A stretch of DNA of 64,000 nt from Leptobrachium leishanense (GCA_009667805.1 CM019071.1:48681593-48745592); one strand, 5' to 3'. Counted from the stretch's first letter, positions 12,076-24,776 are shown. A program made the numbers and translations. The notes: generated from the letters alone by a model not told the origin.

Positions 12076-12829
12076 ATATACACAGGTAACATCCATTACC
12101 CACACAATATGCCATACGCACAACATAAAATACTTATGCCTAACACGCTGTGTTTCTATACAATATATACACACAAGGTCTGATGTTACACACACACACT
12201 GTATCCACCTTTATACAATATGTGCACACCCTGCACCTGTGTATTGTATATGTATATATGGCCTGGTAGATGATAGATCCGTCCATAAGAATTCATATTA
12301 AAGCCCTGCGGGTGACAGATGGGCGCACAGCATGTGGTGCTTCCTACACACTACACAGACACTCTGAGAAGCCACCTATAGACACACAGTATATATATAT
12401 TGCTACAGACACACACAGCATACAAAACATGTACACCATACACACACACATATAGTGTTACAGTCACACAGTATACAACACAGGTACAGATATTGTGCTA
12501 CAGACACAATATACACCACACGTACATAACACACATATATAGTGCTACAGACCCACAATGCACAGCAAATGTACAAAATGCATTTATATTGTGTAACAGG
12601 CACACAGTATAAAGCACAATGCACATATATAGTGTTACAGGCACATCACACACAGCTTATATAGCACCGCACACCAGAGAAACTATACATACAGCCAATA
12701 AACTGCACATTACTGGTATATACACCTCACTGACCTTACACAGAGATACAGGAGCACACATTGTACACATAGACACACAAACCCTGCACAATGTGTATTA
12801 TTGCTACAGAGTCCACACAAACACAGCAC
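12076..12829. repeat. Degenerate CA/TA-rich repeats
   Basis: Loose repeats of the type CACACAGTATA and ACAGACACA with imperfect spacing, apparently decayed relatives of the flanking minisatellites. No gene. Confidence 0.55.
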
Positions 12830-13705
12830 TATATACCCCACAAACAGTATATACAGCACTATATACCCCACACATGCACACACACACACAGTATATGCAG
12901 CACTATATACCCCACACATGCACACACACACACAGTATATGCAGCACTATATACCCCACACATGCACACACACACACAGTATATGCAGCACTATATACCC
13001 CACACATGCACACACACACACACAGTATATGCAGCACTATATACCCCACACATGCACACACACACACAGTATATACAGCACTATATACCCCACCCACACA
13101 CAGTGTATACAGCATATACCCCCACAGTATATACAGCACTATATACCCCACACATGCACACAGTGTATACAGCACTATATACCCCACACACAGTATACAC
13201 AGCACTGTATACCCCACACACAGTATATACAGCACTATATACCCCACACACAGTATATACAGCACTATATACCCCACACACAGTATACACAGCACTATAT
13301 ACCCCACACACAGTATACACAGCACTATATACCCCACACACAGTATATACAGCACTATATACCTCCCAGTGTATACAGCACTATATACCTCCCACACAGT
13401 GTATACAGCACTATATACCTCCCACACAGTGTATACAGCACTATATATCTCCCACAGTGTATACAGCACTATATACCTCCCACACACAGTATATACAGCA
13501 CTATATACCTCCCACACAGTGTATACAGCACTATATACCCCATACAGTATATACAGTACTACATACCCCACATACAGTATATACAGCACTATATACCCCA
13601 CATACAGTATATACAGCACTATATACCCCACATACAGTATATACAGCACTATATACCCCACATACAGTATATACAGCACTATATACCCCACATACAGTAG
13701 GTTCA
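12830..13705. repeat. 26-40-bp minisatellite (CAGTATATACAGCACTATATACC)
   Basis: Units built on CAGTATATACAGCACTATAT followed by ACCCCACACA. The first copies carry an extra TGCACACACACACA insert (about 40 bp), middle copies have ACCTCCCACA, and the last copies are CCCCACATA, so blocks of variants succeed one another. Long open frames on both strands are repeat artefacts. Confidence 0.93.
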
Positions 13706-13974
13706 GCTTATATACACATACCTCCCTCTCTGCAGACACAATGTATCCAGCGATGTGATCAGCACCTGGGGGTGCACAGAGCATGGGAGGGGGCATATCT
13801 TGTACATCTGTCTGTGCCCATTAACAGACAGGATCCAGCACTGGGTATACTGGGAGCACTGGAGGCTCTGCAGACGGAAAGAGCTACACGAGTACAATGT
13901 GTCTCAATACAAAGGATACCCAGGCAGCATTACTGGGGGATTCCCTGGGAGAGAGGGCTGGGGGAGGGGAGGAG

Positions 13975-14375
13975 GAGTGTAAGGGCAGGAGCTGAGTGTG
14001 AGTGTAAAGGCAGGAGCTGAGTGTGAGTGTAAAGGCAGGAGCTGAGTGTGAGTGTAAAGGCAGGAGCTGAGTGTGAGTGTAAAGGCAGGAGCTGAGTGTG
14101 AGTGTAAGGGCAGGAGCTGAGTGTGAGTGTAAGGGCAGGAGCTGAGTGTGAGTGTAAAGGCAGGAGCTGAGTGTGAGTGTAAAGGCAGGAGCTGAGTGTG
14201 AGTGTAAAGGCAGGAGCTGAGTGTGAGTGTAAGGGCAGGAGCTGAGTGTGAGTGTAAGGGCAGGAGCTGAGTGTGAGTGTAAGGGCAGGAGCTGAGTGTG
14301 AGTGTAAGGGCAGGAGCTGAATGAGTGTAAGGGCAGGAGCTGAGTGTGAGTGTAAGGGCAGGAGCTGAGTGTGAG
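13975..14375. repeat. 25-bp minisatellite (GGCAGGAGCTGAGTGTGAGT)
   Basis: About sixteen copies of GTAAAGGCAGGAGCTGAGTG followed by TGAGT, with AAAGG/AAGGG variants in blocks and one shortened copy near 14318. The unique spacer 13706-13974 before it has no recognised feature. Confidence 0.93.
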
Positions 14376-14604
14376 TAAGAGCAGAAGGGATTGAATCAGA
14401 CTCAGGAGGAAGGGGGGGCTGGGGAAGGAGGGAGGATACTGCTCTGCATAATAGAGTAGGGGGGAGGGCAGGGGGGGGTTACAGACTTATTAACCCAATC
14501 TCTGCCAGGCTGGGCTCTGTCATCACACAAAGGACATTCCTCTACAGATGGAGGAGAGGGGGACACAGAGTGCTGTGTAACGGATAATGTCTGGGATACA
14601 AACA

Positions 14605-17445
14605 AGACACAGCGTCACACTGTGTAAATCACAGACACGTCACATCGTCACACTGTGTAAATCACAGACACGTCACATCAGCACACTGTGTGTAAATCAC
14701 AGACACGTCACATCAGCACACTGTGTGTAAATCACAGACACGTCACATCGGCACATTGTGTGTAAATCACAGACACGTCACATCGGCACACTGTGTGTAA
14801 ATCACAGACACGTCACATCGGCACATTGTGTGTAAATCACAGACACGTCACATCAGCACACTGTGTGTGTAAATCACAGACACGTCACATCAGCACACTG
14901 TGTGTAAATCAGACACGTCACATCGGCACATTGTGTGTAAATCACAGACACGTCACATCAGCACACTGTGTGTAAATCACAGACACGTCACATCAGCACA
15001 CTGTGTGTAAATCACAGACACGTCACATCGGCACACTGTGTGTAAATCAGACACGTCACATCGGCACATTGTGTGTAAATCACAGACACGTCACATCGGC
15101 ACATTGTGTGTATAAATCACAGACACGTCACATCGGCACAGTGTATAAATCACAGACACGTCACATCGTCACACTGTGTGTATAAATCACAGACACGTCA
15201 CATCGGCACATTGTGTGTATAAATCACAGACACGTCACATCGGCACACTGTGTGTATAAATCACAGACACGTCACATCGTCACACTGTGTGTATAAATCA
15301 CAGACACGTCACATCGTCACACTGTGTGTATAAATCACAGACACGTCACATCGTCACAGTGTATAAATCACAGACACGTCACATCGGCACACTGTGTGTA
15401 TAAATCACAGACACGTCACATCGTCACACTGTATAAATCAGACACGTCACATCGTCACACTGTGTATAAATCACAGACACGTCACATCGTCACACTGTGT
15501 GTATAAATCACAGACACGTCACATCGTCACACTGTGTGTATAAATCACAGACACGTCACATCGTCACACTGTGTGTATAAATCACAGACACGTCACATCG
15601 TCACACTGTGTGTATAAATCACAGACACGTCACATCGTCACACTGTGTGTATAAATCACAGACACGTCACATCGTCACACTGTATAAATCAGACACGTCA
15701 CATCGTCACACTGTGTATAAATCACAGACACGTCACATCGTCACACTGTGTATAAATTAGACACGTCACATCGTCACACTGTATAAATCAGACACGTCAC
15801 ATCGTCACACTGTGTATAAATCACACACACGTCACATCGTCACACTGTGTGTATAAATCAGACACGTCACATCGTCACACTGTATAAATCACACACACGT
15901 CACATCGTCACACTGTGTGTATAAATCAGACACGTCACATCGTCAGACTGTGTATAAATCACAGACACGTCACATCGTCACACTGTATATCAGACACGTC
16001 ACATCATGTGTATAAATCACACACGTCACATCGTCACACTGTGTATAAATCACACACGTCACATCGTCACACTGTGTATAAATCACACACGTCACATCGT
16101 CACACTGTGTGTAAATCAGAAACGTCACATCGTCACACTGTGTATAAATCTCACACACGTCACATCGTCACACTGTGTATAAATCTCACACACGTCACAT
16201 CGTCACACTGTGTATAAATCACACACACGTCACATCGTCACATCGTCACACTGTGTATAAATCACACACATCAGTGTATAAATCACACACGTCACACTGT
16301 ATAAATCACACACGTCACAGTGTATAAATCAGAAACGTCACATCGTCACACTGTATAAATCACACACTTCACATCGTCACACTGTGTATAAATCACACAC
16401 GTCACATCGTCACACTGTAAATCAGACACGTCACATCATGTGTATAAATTACAGACACGTCAAATCGTCACACTGTGTATAAATCAGAAACGTCACATCG
16501 TCACACTGTGTATAAATCACACACGTCACATCGTCACACGGTGTATAAATCACACGTCACACTGTGTGTATAAATCACAGACACGTCACATCGTCACACT
16601 GTGTAAATCAGACACGTCACATCGTCACACTGTGTATAAATCAGACACGTCACATCGTCACACTGTGTATATCAGACACGTCACATCATGTGTATAAATT
16701 ACAGACACGTCAAATCGGCACACTGTAAATCACACACGTCACATCGTCACACTGTATAAATCACAGACACGTCACATCGTCACACGGTGTATAAATCACA
16801 CACATCAGTGTATAAATCACAGACACGTCACATCGTCACACTGTGTATAAATCACACACGTCACAGTGTATAAATCAGAAACGTCACATCGTCACACTGT
16901 GTATAAATCTCACACACGTCACATCGTCACACTGTGTATAAATCTCACATACGTCACATCGTCACACTGTGTATAAATCACACACACGTCACATCGTCAC
17001 CCTGTGTATAAATCACACACACGTCACATCGTCACACTGTGTATAAATCACACACATCAGTGTATAAATCACACACGTCACATCGTCACACTGTATAAAT
17101 CACACACGTCACAGTGTATAAATCAGAAACGTCACATCGTCACACTGTGTATAAATCACACACACGTCACATCGTCACACTGTGTATAAATCACACACGT
17201 CACATCGTCACACTGTATAAATCACACACGTCACACTATCTAAATCACAGACACGTCACATCGTCACACTGTGTATAAATCACAGACACGTCACATCGTC
17301 ACACTGGGTGTAAATCACACACGTCACACTGTGTATAAATCACACACGTCACACTGTGTATAAATCACACACGTCACACTGTGTATAAATCACACATGTC
17401 ACACTGTGTATAAATCACACACGTCACACGGTGTGTATAAATCAC
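14605..17445. repeat. 33-39-bp minisatellite (GACACGTCACATCGTCACACTG)
   Basis: A 2.8-kb array, roughly 75-80 copies, of a unit near 37 bp: TCACAGACACGTCACATCGT, then CACACTGTGTGTATAAA. Early copies have CATCAGCACA or CATCGGCACA with GTGTGTAAA, later ones CATCGTCACA with GTGTATAAA, and the right end degenerates into short ACACGTCACACTG units. Every unit holds ACGTCA, a CRE half-site. Open frames in it are repeat artefacts. Confidence 0.95.
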
Positions 17446-17850
17446 AGAAGCAGAGAAGTTTCCTCCACCCCACCCAGCGTCACTAGTAGCCGTGATTTTG
17501 AATTTCCCGGCCGCTGGCCCCTAGTGATGTCACACAAAGAAAGCAGCCGTCGTCACCCTCTGAGACCAATCACTGTAGCGAGCGTTCTCAGAGATGCAGC
17601 GATGGATCAGATCTGTGCATGCGCGTGCAGCTCCGATACATCGCTCTGCGCAGGCGCTACGGAACTTGTGTGTGTAAAGTGTGTGAGTCCCGTAGCGCTG
17701 CGCAATTTGCGGTTCCTACACTATGCAAGTTGTATAGGAACGCAAATTGTGCAGGAAGGGTTCAGGGACCTCCAGGTTCGGGTGTCCCTGAGCTGAAGAG
17801 GAGGAGCAGCGCGCGGCGAGGGACAAAGGGGAGTAAAGTCATCTGAAATA
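17446..17850. repeat. Dispersed CpG-rich repeat, copy 1
   Basis: Landmarks in order: TTTCCTCCACCCCACCCAGC, CTAGTGATGTCAC, GCGAGCGTTCTCAGAG, CGATGGATCAGATCTGTGCA, GCTCCGAT, CGCTACGGAACTTGTGTG, GTGTGAGTCCC, ATGCAAGT. The same order recurs at 21486-21790 (same strand) and 24800-25165 (inverted). No coding frame or terminal repeat was established, so it is listed as an unclassified dispersed family. Confidence 0.75.
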
Positions 17851-17931
17851 AAAAATAATTGGGCAGAGACTGTCAGCAGGATCAACACGTTTACTTAGGG
17901 GCAAACGAGAACTACTTTTTAATACAGTTAA

Positions 17932-18381
17932 GGCTAATGTCAGATGAACGCAGTCTGAGCGCACTCTGCGTGCATAACGGACAGACGTACTGACGGAAGA
18001 TACTGTAGACACCACGCAATCCGTTTTTGACGGACGTAGAATTAAAAAAGGGAATTATGGGAAACAAAATTAATTTGAAAAATGATAAAAATTTGAGAAG
18101 GATATGAAAAGGCATTGTGTGCGTCAAGGTGCTGGACATCGCAAATGCGCTGCGTCTGACTCTCCTCATCACGCACACAGAACGCTACACGGACCTGGCG
18201 CACTCTGTGCGTCCGTAGCAGCAGTTTTACGTTCTTGCCTAACTTGTGTCCGTTTGCCACGTTCGCTGTGCATGCGCAGTTCTTCGTGTGTGGGTCTCTA
18301 TTGCTCATGATTCTGTGCTACGACTGACGTTAAACTGTGCGGCAACACGGGCGTGATCACTGCATTCGTCTGACACGGGCC
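17932..18381. mobile_element. GGCTAGGGTC-family MITE, old copy between TTAA
   Basis: Begins GGCTAATGTCAGATGAACGC and ends TTCGTCTGACACGGGCC. It is flanked by TTAA on both sides, as is the copy at 20484. The body is heavily diverged but keeps CGCACTCTGTGCGTCCG and GCGTCTGAC. Confidence 0.75.
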
Positions 18382-18443
18382 TTAAATCCCATTGTACAGC
18401 GCTACGGAACTTGTTAGCGCTTTATAAAAACACGTAACTGTAA

Positions 18444-18609
18444 CAGTGGTCCCAAACTCTGGTCCTCAGGACCCACTAACAGGCCAGGTTTGCAGGAGAT
18501 CTGAAGCACAAGTGATATGAGTTGCTGCTCAGTGATTGCAGAATTCTATGGGAATCCATAAAACCTGTCCTGTTTTTTGGCCCTGGAGGAGCAGGGTTGG
18601 GAACCACTG
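18444..18609. mobile_element. hAT-like MITE (CAGTGGTTCCCAACCCTG type)
   Basis: Left end CAGTGGTCCCAAACTCTGGT with CCTCAGGACCCACTAACAGG; right end CCCTGGAGGAGCAGGGTTGG with GAACCACTG. The inverted CAGTGGTnCCAA ends and the length of about 165 bp match a vertebrate hAT-derived MITE type. Confidence 0.85.
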
Positions 18610-19736
18610 GTTTGAATAAATGATGTATTACCCAATACAGACTCCATGGCGCTATACAGAGAGGTCTGAAGACAATGGGGATCTCTGGTGGTTCTGTTTA
18701 ACACTTTCCGTTTTGTGTTGATTATCCTTCCTCCTGTTGCTACATTGAATCACTACAAGATACACTGTGTTTACAAACAATAGAAAGTCAGGGTCTAATC
18801 AGAGGACAAACCCTGGCTTAATTGGGTTTGAAAGTAAAACGATTATGATGGGAAGTAATGAGCGCATCATCACTCCCAGGACTCTGATGAACAATCATAA
18901 CTGCGCTTGTCCATAAACAACCCCCAAACCAAACTGGGAAAGGTGTGGGAGAATGTGCAGGCCATGGGGAGAGGTCCTGCAGGCCAAGGCCTTTCATCTC
19001 ATTTTAAAGTCTACTATAGGCATGACTATATAGAGCAATTCTGTAACAGAAAAACCAGCAGAAGGTCTCATTGGTTTCCATGGCGATTGCTCCACTTTTA
19101 ACATGTAGCTAGAGGATGTGCTAGATGTAGCCTGACTCCTGGATTTCTTTTTGTAGGAAAGAGAGAGACCGGATTGTTTTTTTGACGTCTAACCGTGGCG
19201 TGACAATTGCATTCCACAACTACACATCCCATGATGCTCAGCCAGGCGTCTGCATGTGTATAAATGACATGGAGCGACCTCAAGGCACAGCCGCATAAAT
19301 ACGCAGGTCTGTGGAAATTGTGACTCTCGGCCTGCTGGGATCCTTTGCTGCCCTCCGATTGTAGCAAGGAATTATGGGTAGGATGTAAAATAGTAAATAA
19401 GAGCCCACAATTTCTTGCTTTTTTGGCATCTTAAGTCAGATGTAATATATATACATATATATATATATATATTTGTGGGTGTGCACATATGTGCCATATA
19501 CACACACACGCGCCAAGTGCACCCTGGCGTCTTTTGAACAATAAATTTCAATATTTAGTGAATTATCGATGTTTTGCCCCAAACCTGGACTTTAATAAAG
19601 AGACTGGATCAACGTCCAGGAACAAAACTGAAGAGTCAGTCACTCCCTATACAAATTACATTTTATTATATATATATATATTCAGTCTACTTTATTTTTA
19701 AAAAAAGTCCAGCTTTTCAAAAGCATTTTTCTAGGA

Positions 19737-19767
<31 letters not shown>

Positions 19768-20483
19768 AAGCACTGAAGTTCAATTTCAGCAATTCCATTT
19801 CGCCCAAAAAAATGGTGCATTCACTATTGAATGTTTCCGCTATGGCACTGAAAACAGTCGCCAAAGCAGTTATTAAACGTCGGCAGTAACCATCACATTT
19901 CAAATGGGGGGGGGGGGGGGGAATCCTATATACACTGTGTATATTATTTATTGATTTATTTATAGAGTATTTTAGCATGAAGGATACATTGAGATTTCAC
20001 TCGATTTGAAGTTTGTCCTGAGTTCAGGAACATTGTATTTCTGTACCTCCCAGTGAGGACGCGCCATAGACCTCTGCCAGCGGGTAATGTAACCCGCAGG
20101 TACCGCGCTATCTACATAGCAAGTCGCAGTGAATTGTCTAACGCGGCTCTGCCCCCTGCTGGTCACAGCCGGAATTTCTAGGCCTCCTCACCTGCGAAAT
20201 ACACAAATCACGGCATTTCAAGGAATATACAATAATATTTTACAGACATGGACAAGTTTTGCAGGAGAGAGATTTGGGAACTAGATGCTCGCTCTGCCAA
20301 CCGTAAAGGGACACTCTATAAAGTGGTCAGGATGTGAAGAGTGCGGCAGAGGTCAAGTCCTGGGGGAAAAAGTGAGAGAACTCACCCACGAATTCCACAA
20401 CCCCTATTACCTGAAGAAAATATATATATCACGAGTATAGCAGGACGTGTGATACCATCTTTATTGGATTAACATTACATTAA
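18610..20483. other. Gene-free interval with microsatellites
   Basis: Holds TA runs (19447-19471, 19670-19681), a CA run (19740-19767), a G run (19905-19920) and fragments of older MITEs, for example an actacacatcccatgatgctc piece at 19219-19240. No conserved coding frame was found. Confidence 0.5.
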
Positions 20484-20919
20484 GGCTAGGGACAGATGAG
20501 CGCATTTTCTGCGGCCACCGTCAAAATGTACGTCGATGCGTGCGCACGCATTTTTTCACGGAATACGCTTAAGTGGTCAGACGATGCGCAATTCTGGACG
20601 TATTTCATGACGATGGGGTAAAAAGAAGTCTAGGGAAATCCGGCTGTTTGAACGTTATGTTGGCCGCACACTAGCAGCGTCTGACGTCTCCTAATCACGC
20701 ACACACGCTGCTATGCGGCCGCAGCGCACTCTGTACGTCAGTACCAGCGGTTTAACGTTCTCGAAAAAATGCGTTCATTTTCCACTTGCGTTGCGCGGCC
20801 GGACTTTTGTGCGACCGTACGTCGTATATTGGCCGTCATTGCCCGTCATCTGCTGCTAGTGCGGCCGTGATTATGTGCGCCAGAACGCGCGTTCGCACTG
20901 CCTCAGTCTGACCCTAGCC
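20484..20919 (+). mobile_element. GGCTAGGGTC-family MITE, young copy 1
   Basis: A 436-bp element with inverted ends GGCTAGGGACAGATGAGCGC and CAGTCTGACCCTAGCC, flanked by TTAA on both sides. Read by eye it is almost identical, in opposite orientation, to 31452-31885: I could find only a 2-bp length difference (ACTTTTGTGCG versus ACTTGTGCG) and one substitution (GCCCG versus GCCTG). It encodes no transposase and must have moved in trans. Confidence 0.93.
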
Positions 20920-21207
20920 TTAAAAGACAAGCTTTCAAAAGTGTAACCTCTCCTCTTCAGGTCTGGAAACTATACTGATCAGTGAAAGGTATCACTACGT
21001 ACAGGTATACTCGTGATTGTGGCAACTGGACTAACACGGGATATAGAGAGAGATAGATATATACACAGGCATTGGACCCCCAGAAGAATATATGCACAGC
21101 ACTGAGCCCCAAGAATAATATACCCAGCACTGGTTATATGGACATATTTGCCCCCAGGCTCACACATGGGTATATTTGCCCCCAGCTCACCTCTCTGCCA
21201 GGTCCGA
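20920..21207. other. Short non-coding interval
   Basis: Includes AGAATATATGCACAGCACTG-like short repeats. Nothing else was recognised. Confidence 0.35.
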
Positions 21208-21396
21208 AACAATTTAGCGGCTGGCCCGGTGGCCGTGTGTTCGTCCTCCGAGCGGCAGCTGGAATGAAGTGCGGCCGCTCGCCTGTGATCTATCCAACAG
21301 ACAGCCACGATCTCACAGGCGAGCAGCCACGCTTCATTCCAGCTGCCGCTCGGAGGACGAACACGCGGCCGGCAGCTAAATTGTTTTGGACTCCGG
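21208..21396. repeat. GC-rich inverted repeat (hairpin)
   Basis: Left arm AACAATTTAGCGGCTGGCC then GTTCGTCCTCCGAGCGGCAG, CTGGAATGAAG and CTCGCCTGTGA. The right arm is the inverse: TCACAGGCGAG, CTTCATTCCAG, CTGCCGCTCGGAGGACGAAC and GGCAGCTAAATTGTT. The loop of about 25 bp is ATCTATCCAACAGACAGCCA plus a few bases. Arms of about 80 bp differ at only a few places. Probably a foldback or MITE, but no terminal target-site duplication was established. Confidence 0.85.
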
Positions 21397-21485
21397 CCAC
21401 AGCGGGAACCTGCGTTCCTGCAGCGGGAGAACTGCGGGAACGCCGTTCCCGCAGGACTCAAGCCCTGGGAGTGCCCCTTCTTTGA

Positions 21486-21790
21486 TCTGGTGTAATTGTG
21501 GGATGAAGTAGGAGTTTTCTCCACCCAACCCAGTGTTACCAGCAGCCGGGATTAGGAGTTCCCCGGCAGTCGGTCACTAGTGATGTCACAGAGCAGCCGG
21601 CGTCACCCTGTGAGACCAAATCGCTGTAGCGAGCGTTCTCAGAGGCAGCAATGGATCAGATCTGTGCATGCAGCTCCGATCCATCTCTCTCTAGCAGACA
21701 CTACGGAACTTGTGTACGGGAAGTGTGCGAGTCCCACAGCGATGCGCAATGTGTGGTTGCAACATTAGTGCAAGTGATGGAAAGATACAG
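21486..21790. repeat. Dispersed CpG-rich repeat, copy 2
   Basis: Same order of landmarks as 17446-17850 (TTTTCTCCACCCAACCCAG, CTAGTGATGTCAC, GCGAGCGTTCTCAGAG, ATGGATCAGATCTGTGCATG, CTACGGAACTTGTG, TGCGAGTCCCA). Its left end extends to GATCTGGTGTAATTGTGGG, also found in copy 3. Confidence 0.75.
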
Positions 21791-21915
21791 GGGGGGGGGT
21801 TTACAACACAAGATATCACACAATGGATGCTCCCAGTGACCCATAGGAGGAAAATATTAAAAACACAATAACGACATTGCATTTTTTTTTGGTGGTACTG
21901 GCCCTTTAATACACT
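21771..21915. repeat. Dispersed repeat ending TACTGGCCCTTTAATA
   Basis: GCAAGTGATGGAAAGATAC, then CACACAATGGATGC and TACTGGCCCTTTAATA match 27151-27345 in order, but this copy is shorter in the middle. Non-coding. Confidence 0.6.
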
Positions 21916-22931
21916 GTCCACGAAGATCCATAATGCTGGGCACTCCCTTAAAAAGGGATATTCTCGCAGCACTCACATTGTTCCGGAAACATATCCCAAC
22001 TGCATTACGATTCCCTAGGAATCTGTGCAAAATAAACCTGAAAAATATAAAATGCATTTTACCGTTTTAAATGTCAAAAATAATAATTTTTTATTATTAT
22101 TAAACTGCCGAGATTTTGGTCATAAAATGTACAAAAAAGTAAAACATAATCATACGAGAGGAAAAAGCCCACACATTCCACTTTTTACGCATGATCAAGA
22201 GAACAAAACAGCCCGGGGAAAGTTACGCCCCTTTTAGGAGTTGTGCAATCACCCCCTACTTTCTCATGCAGGACGTTTTAACCCATTCAGCACGCAACGA
22301 GTGTCCCGCATGCTTCCAAACACGGCAGAAAGCTTGTTTCTAAAAGGGATTGTAGAGCTATTCTTCCTGGTAAAATACTTTATAAGTAAAAAAGGCAGAA
22401 AAAAGTAAAATAAATGATATATAAGCAAATTAATTCTGCAATAACTAATATTGTTATTTGCTGTGTGGAGGCTTTTAATCTCATTTTTTTTTGCCTACCA
22501 CAACTTATATATATATATATATAATCTTAAATAACGCATTTATCTATTACACACACACAGTATATATATATTCCCTATTAATAAAATACTAAAAATAAAT
22601 AAAAATCACTGCACTGTGCCTTTAAGGATGTCAGTATTTCCACCATCTGTATGTCTTGATTCCAGTATCGCCCGCATCGCCTGTATGTCAACCCGTATTG
22701 CCTTGCAGCGGTTTGCTTTTGTGTGTCTATCGTGCATGAAATCAGGACATTTCACAACCGCATTTTAGTTTGCATTTTTTTTTTTTTATTATTAAACAAT
22801 ATTAAAATATAAGAATATTCTTTTACATAAAATATGCATAAAAATACTGCATGTTTAGACAGATCTGGATTTCCTGCGTGCGTTGCAGGCATGCAAAAAG
22901 CGACAGGCCAAACGAGCAGAATAAAAATACT
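21916..22931. other. AT-rich gene-free interval
   Basis: Poly(T)/TA tracts, no long conserved frame, no RNA gene recognised. Confidence 0.4.
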
Positions 22932-23105
22932 ACACCAGGAACTGGAAAATTTTATATTTTTTTAGGCCAAAATGTTTAAAAAAAATATTAAAATTAAAAA
23001 AGTAAACAAAAACATATACATATATATGTTTTTGTTTACTTTTTTAATTTAAATTTTTCTTAAACATTTTGGCCTAAAAATATAAAATTATACAGTTCCT
23101 GGTGT
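22932..23105. mobile_element. AT-rich palindromic MITE (ACACCAGGAACTG ends)
   Basis: The left arm ACACCAGGAACTGGAAAATT runs through TTTAGGCCAAAATGTTTAAA to AAAACATATA, and the right arm reverses it, ending ACAGTTCCTGGTGT. Nearly the whole 174 bp is one hairpin. The short TA-rich centre and full-length palindromy suggest a non-autonomous DNA transposon; the superfamily is undetermined. Confidence 0.8.
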
Positions 23106-24217
23106 TATATATATATATATAGTAGTGGAGGACAAAAACTGAGATAAAAGGCCTCCACACTATAGTAAGTGTGTTTATTGTTGCAGAAGCCACTTGCACA
23201 TCACAGCAATTCAAAGAATTGCATCCCAGAGCTCCTGTGCTACATTCCCCATATGCAGCAAAGAATTCTGGGTAGGAGATTTTGGTGAAATAAAAGGAAT
23301 TCATTTTATTTGAAGACCCGAGAGCGTGTCCTAACTTTTTGGAATATATATATACACATCACTTAAGGCCTGAAACATACGACCCCTTCCCAATTCTCTG
23401 CACGTCTTGGTTTATAGATCAATGTCCAGCTGGATGGATTAACGAAGCAATAAAATATTACGTGCCTGTTCCAGACGTCACAGACAGAAGGAGCAAGATG
23501 TCTGAACCCTTTCATATGATGCATACCTGGAGGCAGCGTTTTAAGGGTTAAAATAACTATTTTTTTTTTTTCTAATAATAAATTAATTTACAGGTTGATT
23601 AAAATGATTTTAAAAGCTGCTCGGTACATGCTGCGTGCGGCACGCTGGGCTTCATGATTCTCACTTGATACAAAGAAAAAAAACAAAATCTTAATTCGGG
23701 TTTTATGTCGCTCACGATCCTCATTTCCCTTCATAAAACTTGTCCTCTGGGAACAAAAAAAAAAAAAAAAGAAGATGGGCAGGTGAGTTTTTTACCATGT
23801 GTGCATGTGAATGGATAACTCCGTGCTGGTGCTCCCAGCACACTCAGGCAGCCATACCACGCTCTACCCAGCACAGGCATCCAGGTGTGTAAAGCTTCAG
23901 AATAAAAACCTCATTCCTTAGAGATCCAGATAATAAAAAGGCGCATGAATGTCGTCTGTACAACTCTTACAGGCAGTAACGAAGCCAGGCCAGACGGGGG
24001 GGGGGGGGGGTGAAATCCTTTCCCAGAGATCCCCCCAGATAATGACCCCCCTCCCAGTGAAGTATTTTCAGTGCAAAGCGTGCAGCAATAAATGCATAGC
24101 TCAGGATTTACGTCTAGTCCACCCTCGCCCTACAATCACCATTCTGCCCCCCCCCCCGACTAACCCATCGGGTCATTCACCCCCACAGTTTATCCGGGTC
24201 CGAGAGCTGACGTGACA
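23106..24217. other. NRM: NRM 3' flank and probable 3' UTR
   Basis: No other coding signal lies downstream of the NRM stop. Minus-strand AATAAA signals (TTTATT on the plus strand) occur near 23304 and 23171 and could end the transcript. A TA run and short A, G and C runs are present. Confidence 0.35.
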
Positions 24218-24520
24218 TCAGTCCTTTTTCCACAACCCCCACCTCTCGTTGGTCGTTTCCTCCCGCGAAAAGAGCATGAACTTCTTGTCGAGCTGGGAGC
24301 GCAGGTAGGTGTAATCCTGCACGTCCAGCCGATGGACCAGCGACAGGTAGAGCGTCAGGGAGGCGGAGAGGAGCAGGCGGTCGGGCGGCATGCACGGCAC
24401 TGCCCACAGGATGAGGAGCAGCTCCAGGTAGATGGGGTGCCTGAGATGGGCGTAGAGACGGGCGACGCGAGGTGACTTGTGAGAGAGCGGGTCGCCCATT
24501 CCGAAGCAGTGGTAATAGAC
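24218..24520 (-). CDS. NRM: Nurim, exon 4 (C-terminal)
   Basis: Begins after a good acceptor (TTTTCTTCTCCAG|GTC) in phase 0, matching the phase-0 end of exon 3. Encodes 100 residues and a TGA at 24218-24220. It opens VYYHCFGMGDPLSHKSPR, continues YAHLRHPIYLELLLILW (a membrane segment), DRLLLSASLTLYLSLVHRLD and DYTYLRSQLDKK, all with clear counterparts in mammalian nurim. The His- and Arg-containing HLRHP block resembles isoprenylcysteine carboxyl methyltransferase-like membrane proteins, to which nurim is related. The charged tail after DKK is longer than in human. Confidence 0.95.
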   Translation of the reverse strand, partial: VYYHCFGMGDPLSHKSPRVARLYAHLRHPIYLELLLILWAVPCMPPDRLLLSASLTLYLSLVHRLDVQDYTYLRSQLDKKFMLFSREETTNERWGLWKKD

Positions 24521-24740
24521 CTGGAGAAGAAAATACACACAATTGGGTAAATATGCAGATTGTAAAGCGCTGTGAGCATCGCAAGTGTACGTATCCGCAC
24601 GTTTGCCCGGGCGCCCGCTTTCCATATTATTCTACCACTAAGTAATGGGGATTACCAGACCCCACCGAAAGGGTTGAATGAAATATATATATCCACACAG
24701 TATTATATAAAATCAGCCATGGACTTTTAATTAAAAGCAA

Positions 24741-24742
24741 CA

Positions 24743-24776
<34 letters not shown>
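24741..24776. repeat. Poly(A) run in NRM intron 3
   Basis: A run of about 30 A. There is no recognisable retrotransposed sequence directly upstream, so its origin is unclear. Confidence 0.6.

Noticed and set aside
11004..13796. Long open frames of 300-400 codons on both strands
   Set aside because: They are translations of minisatellite units in every frame, with low-complexity Cys/Val/Tyr/Ile or His/Thr/Tyr repeats and no start context or conserved domain.
8875..17445. Direct-repeat arrays resembling CRISPR arrays
   Set aside because: Units are contiguous minisatellites without unique spacers, in eukaryotic intron-bearing DNA. No cas genes.
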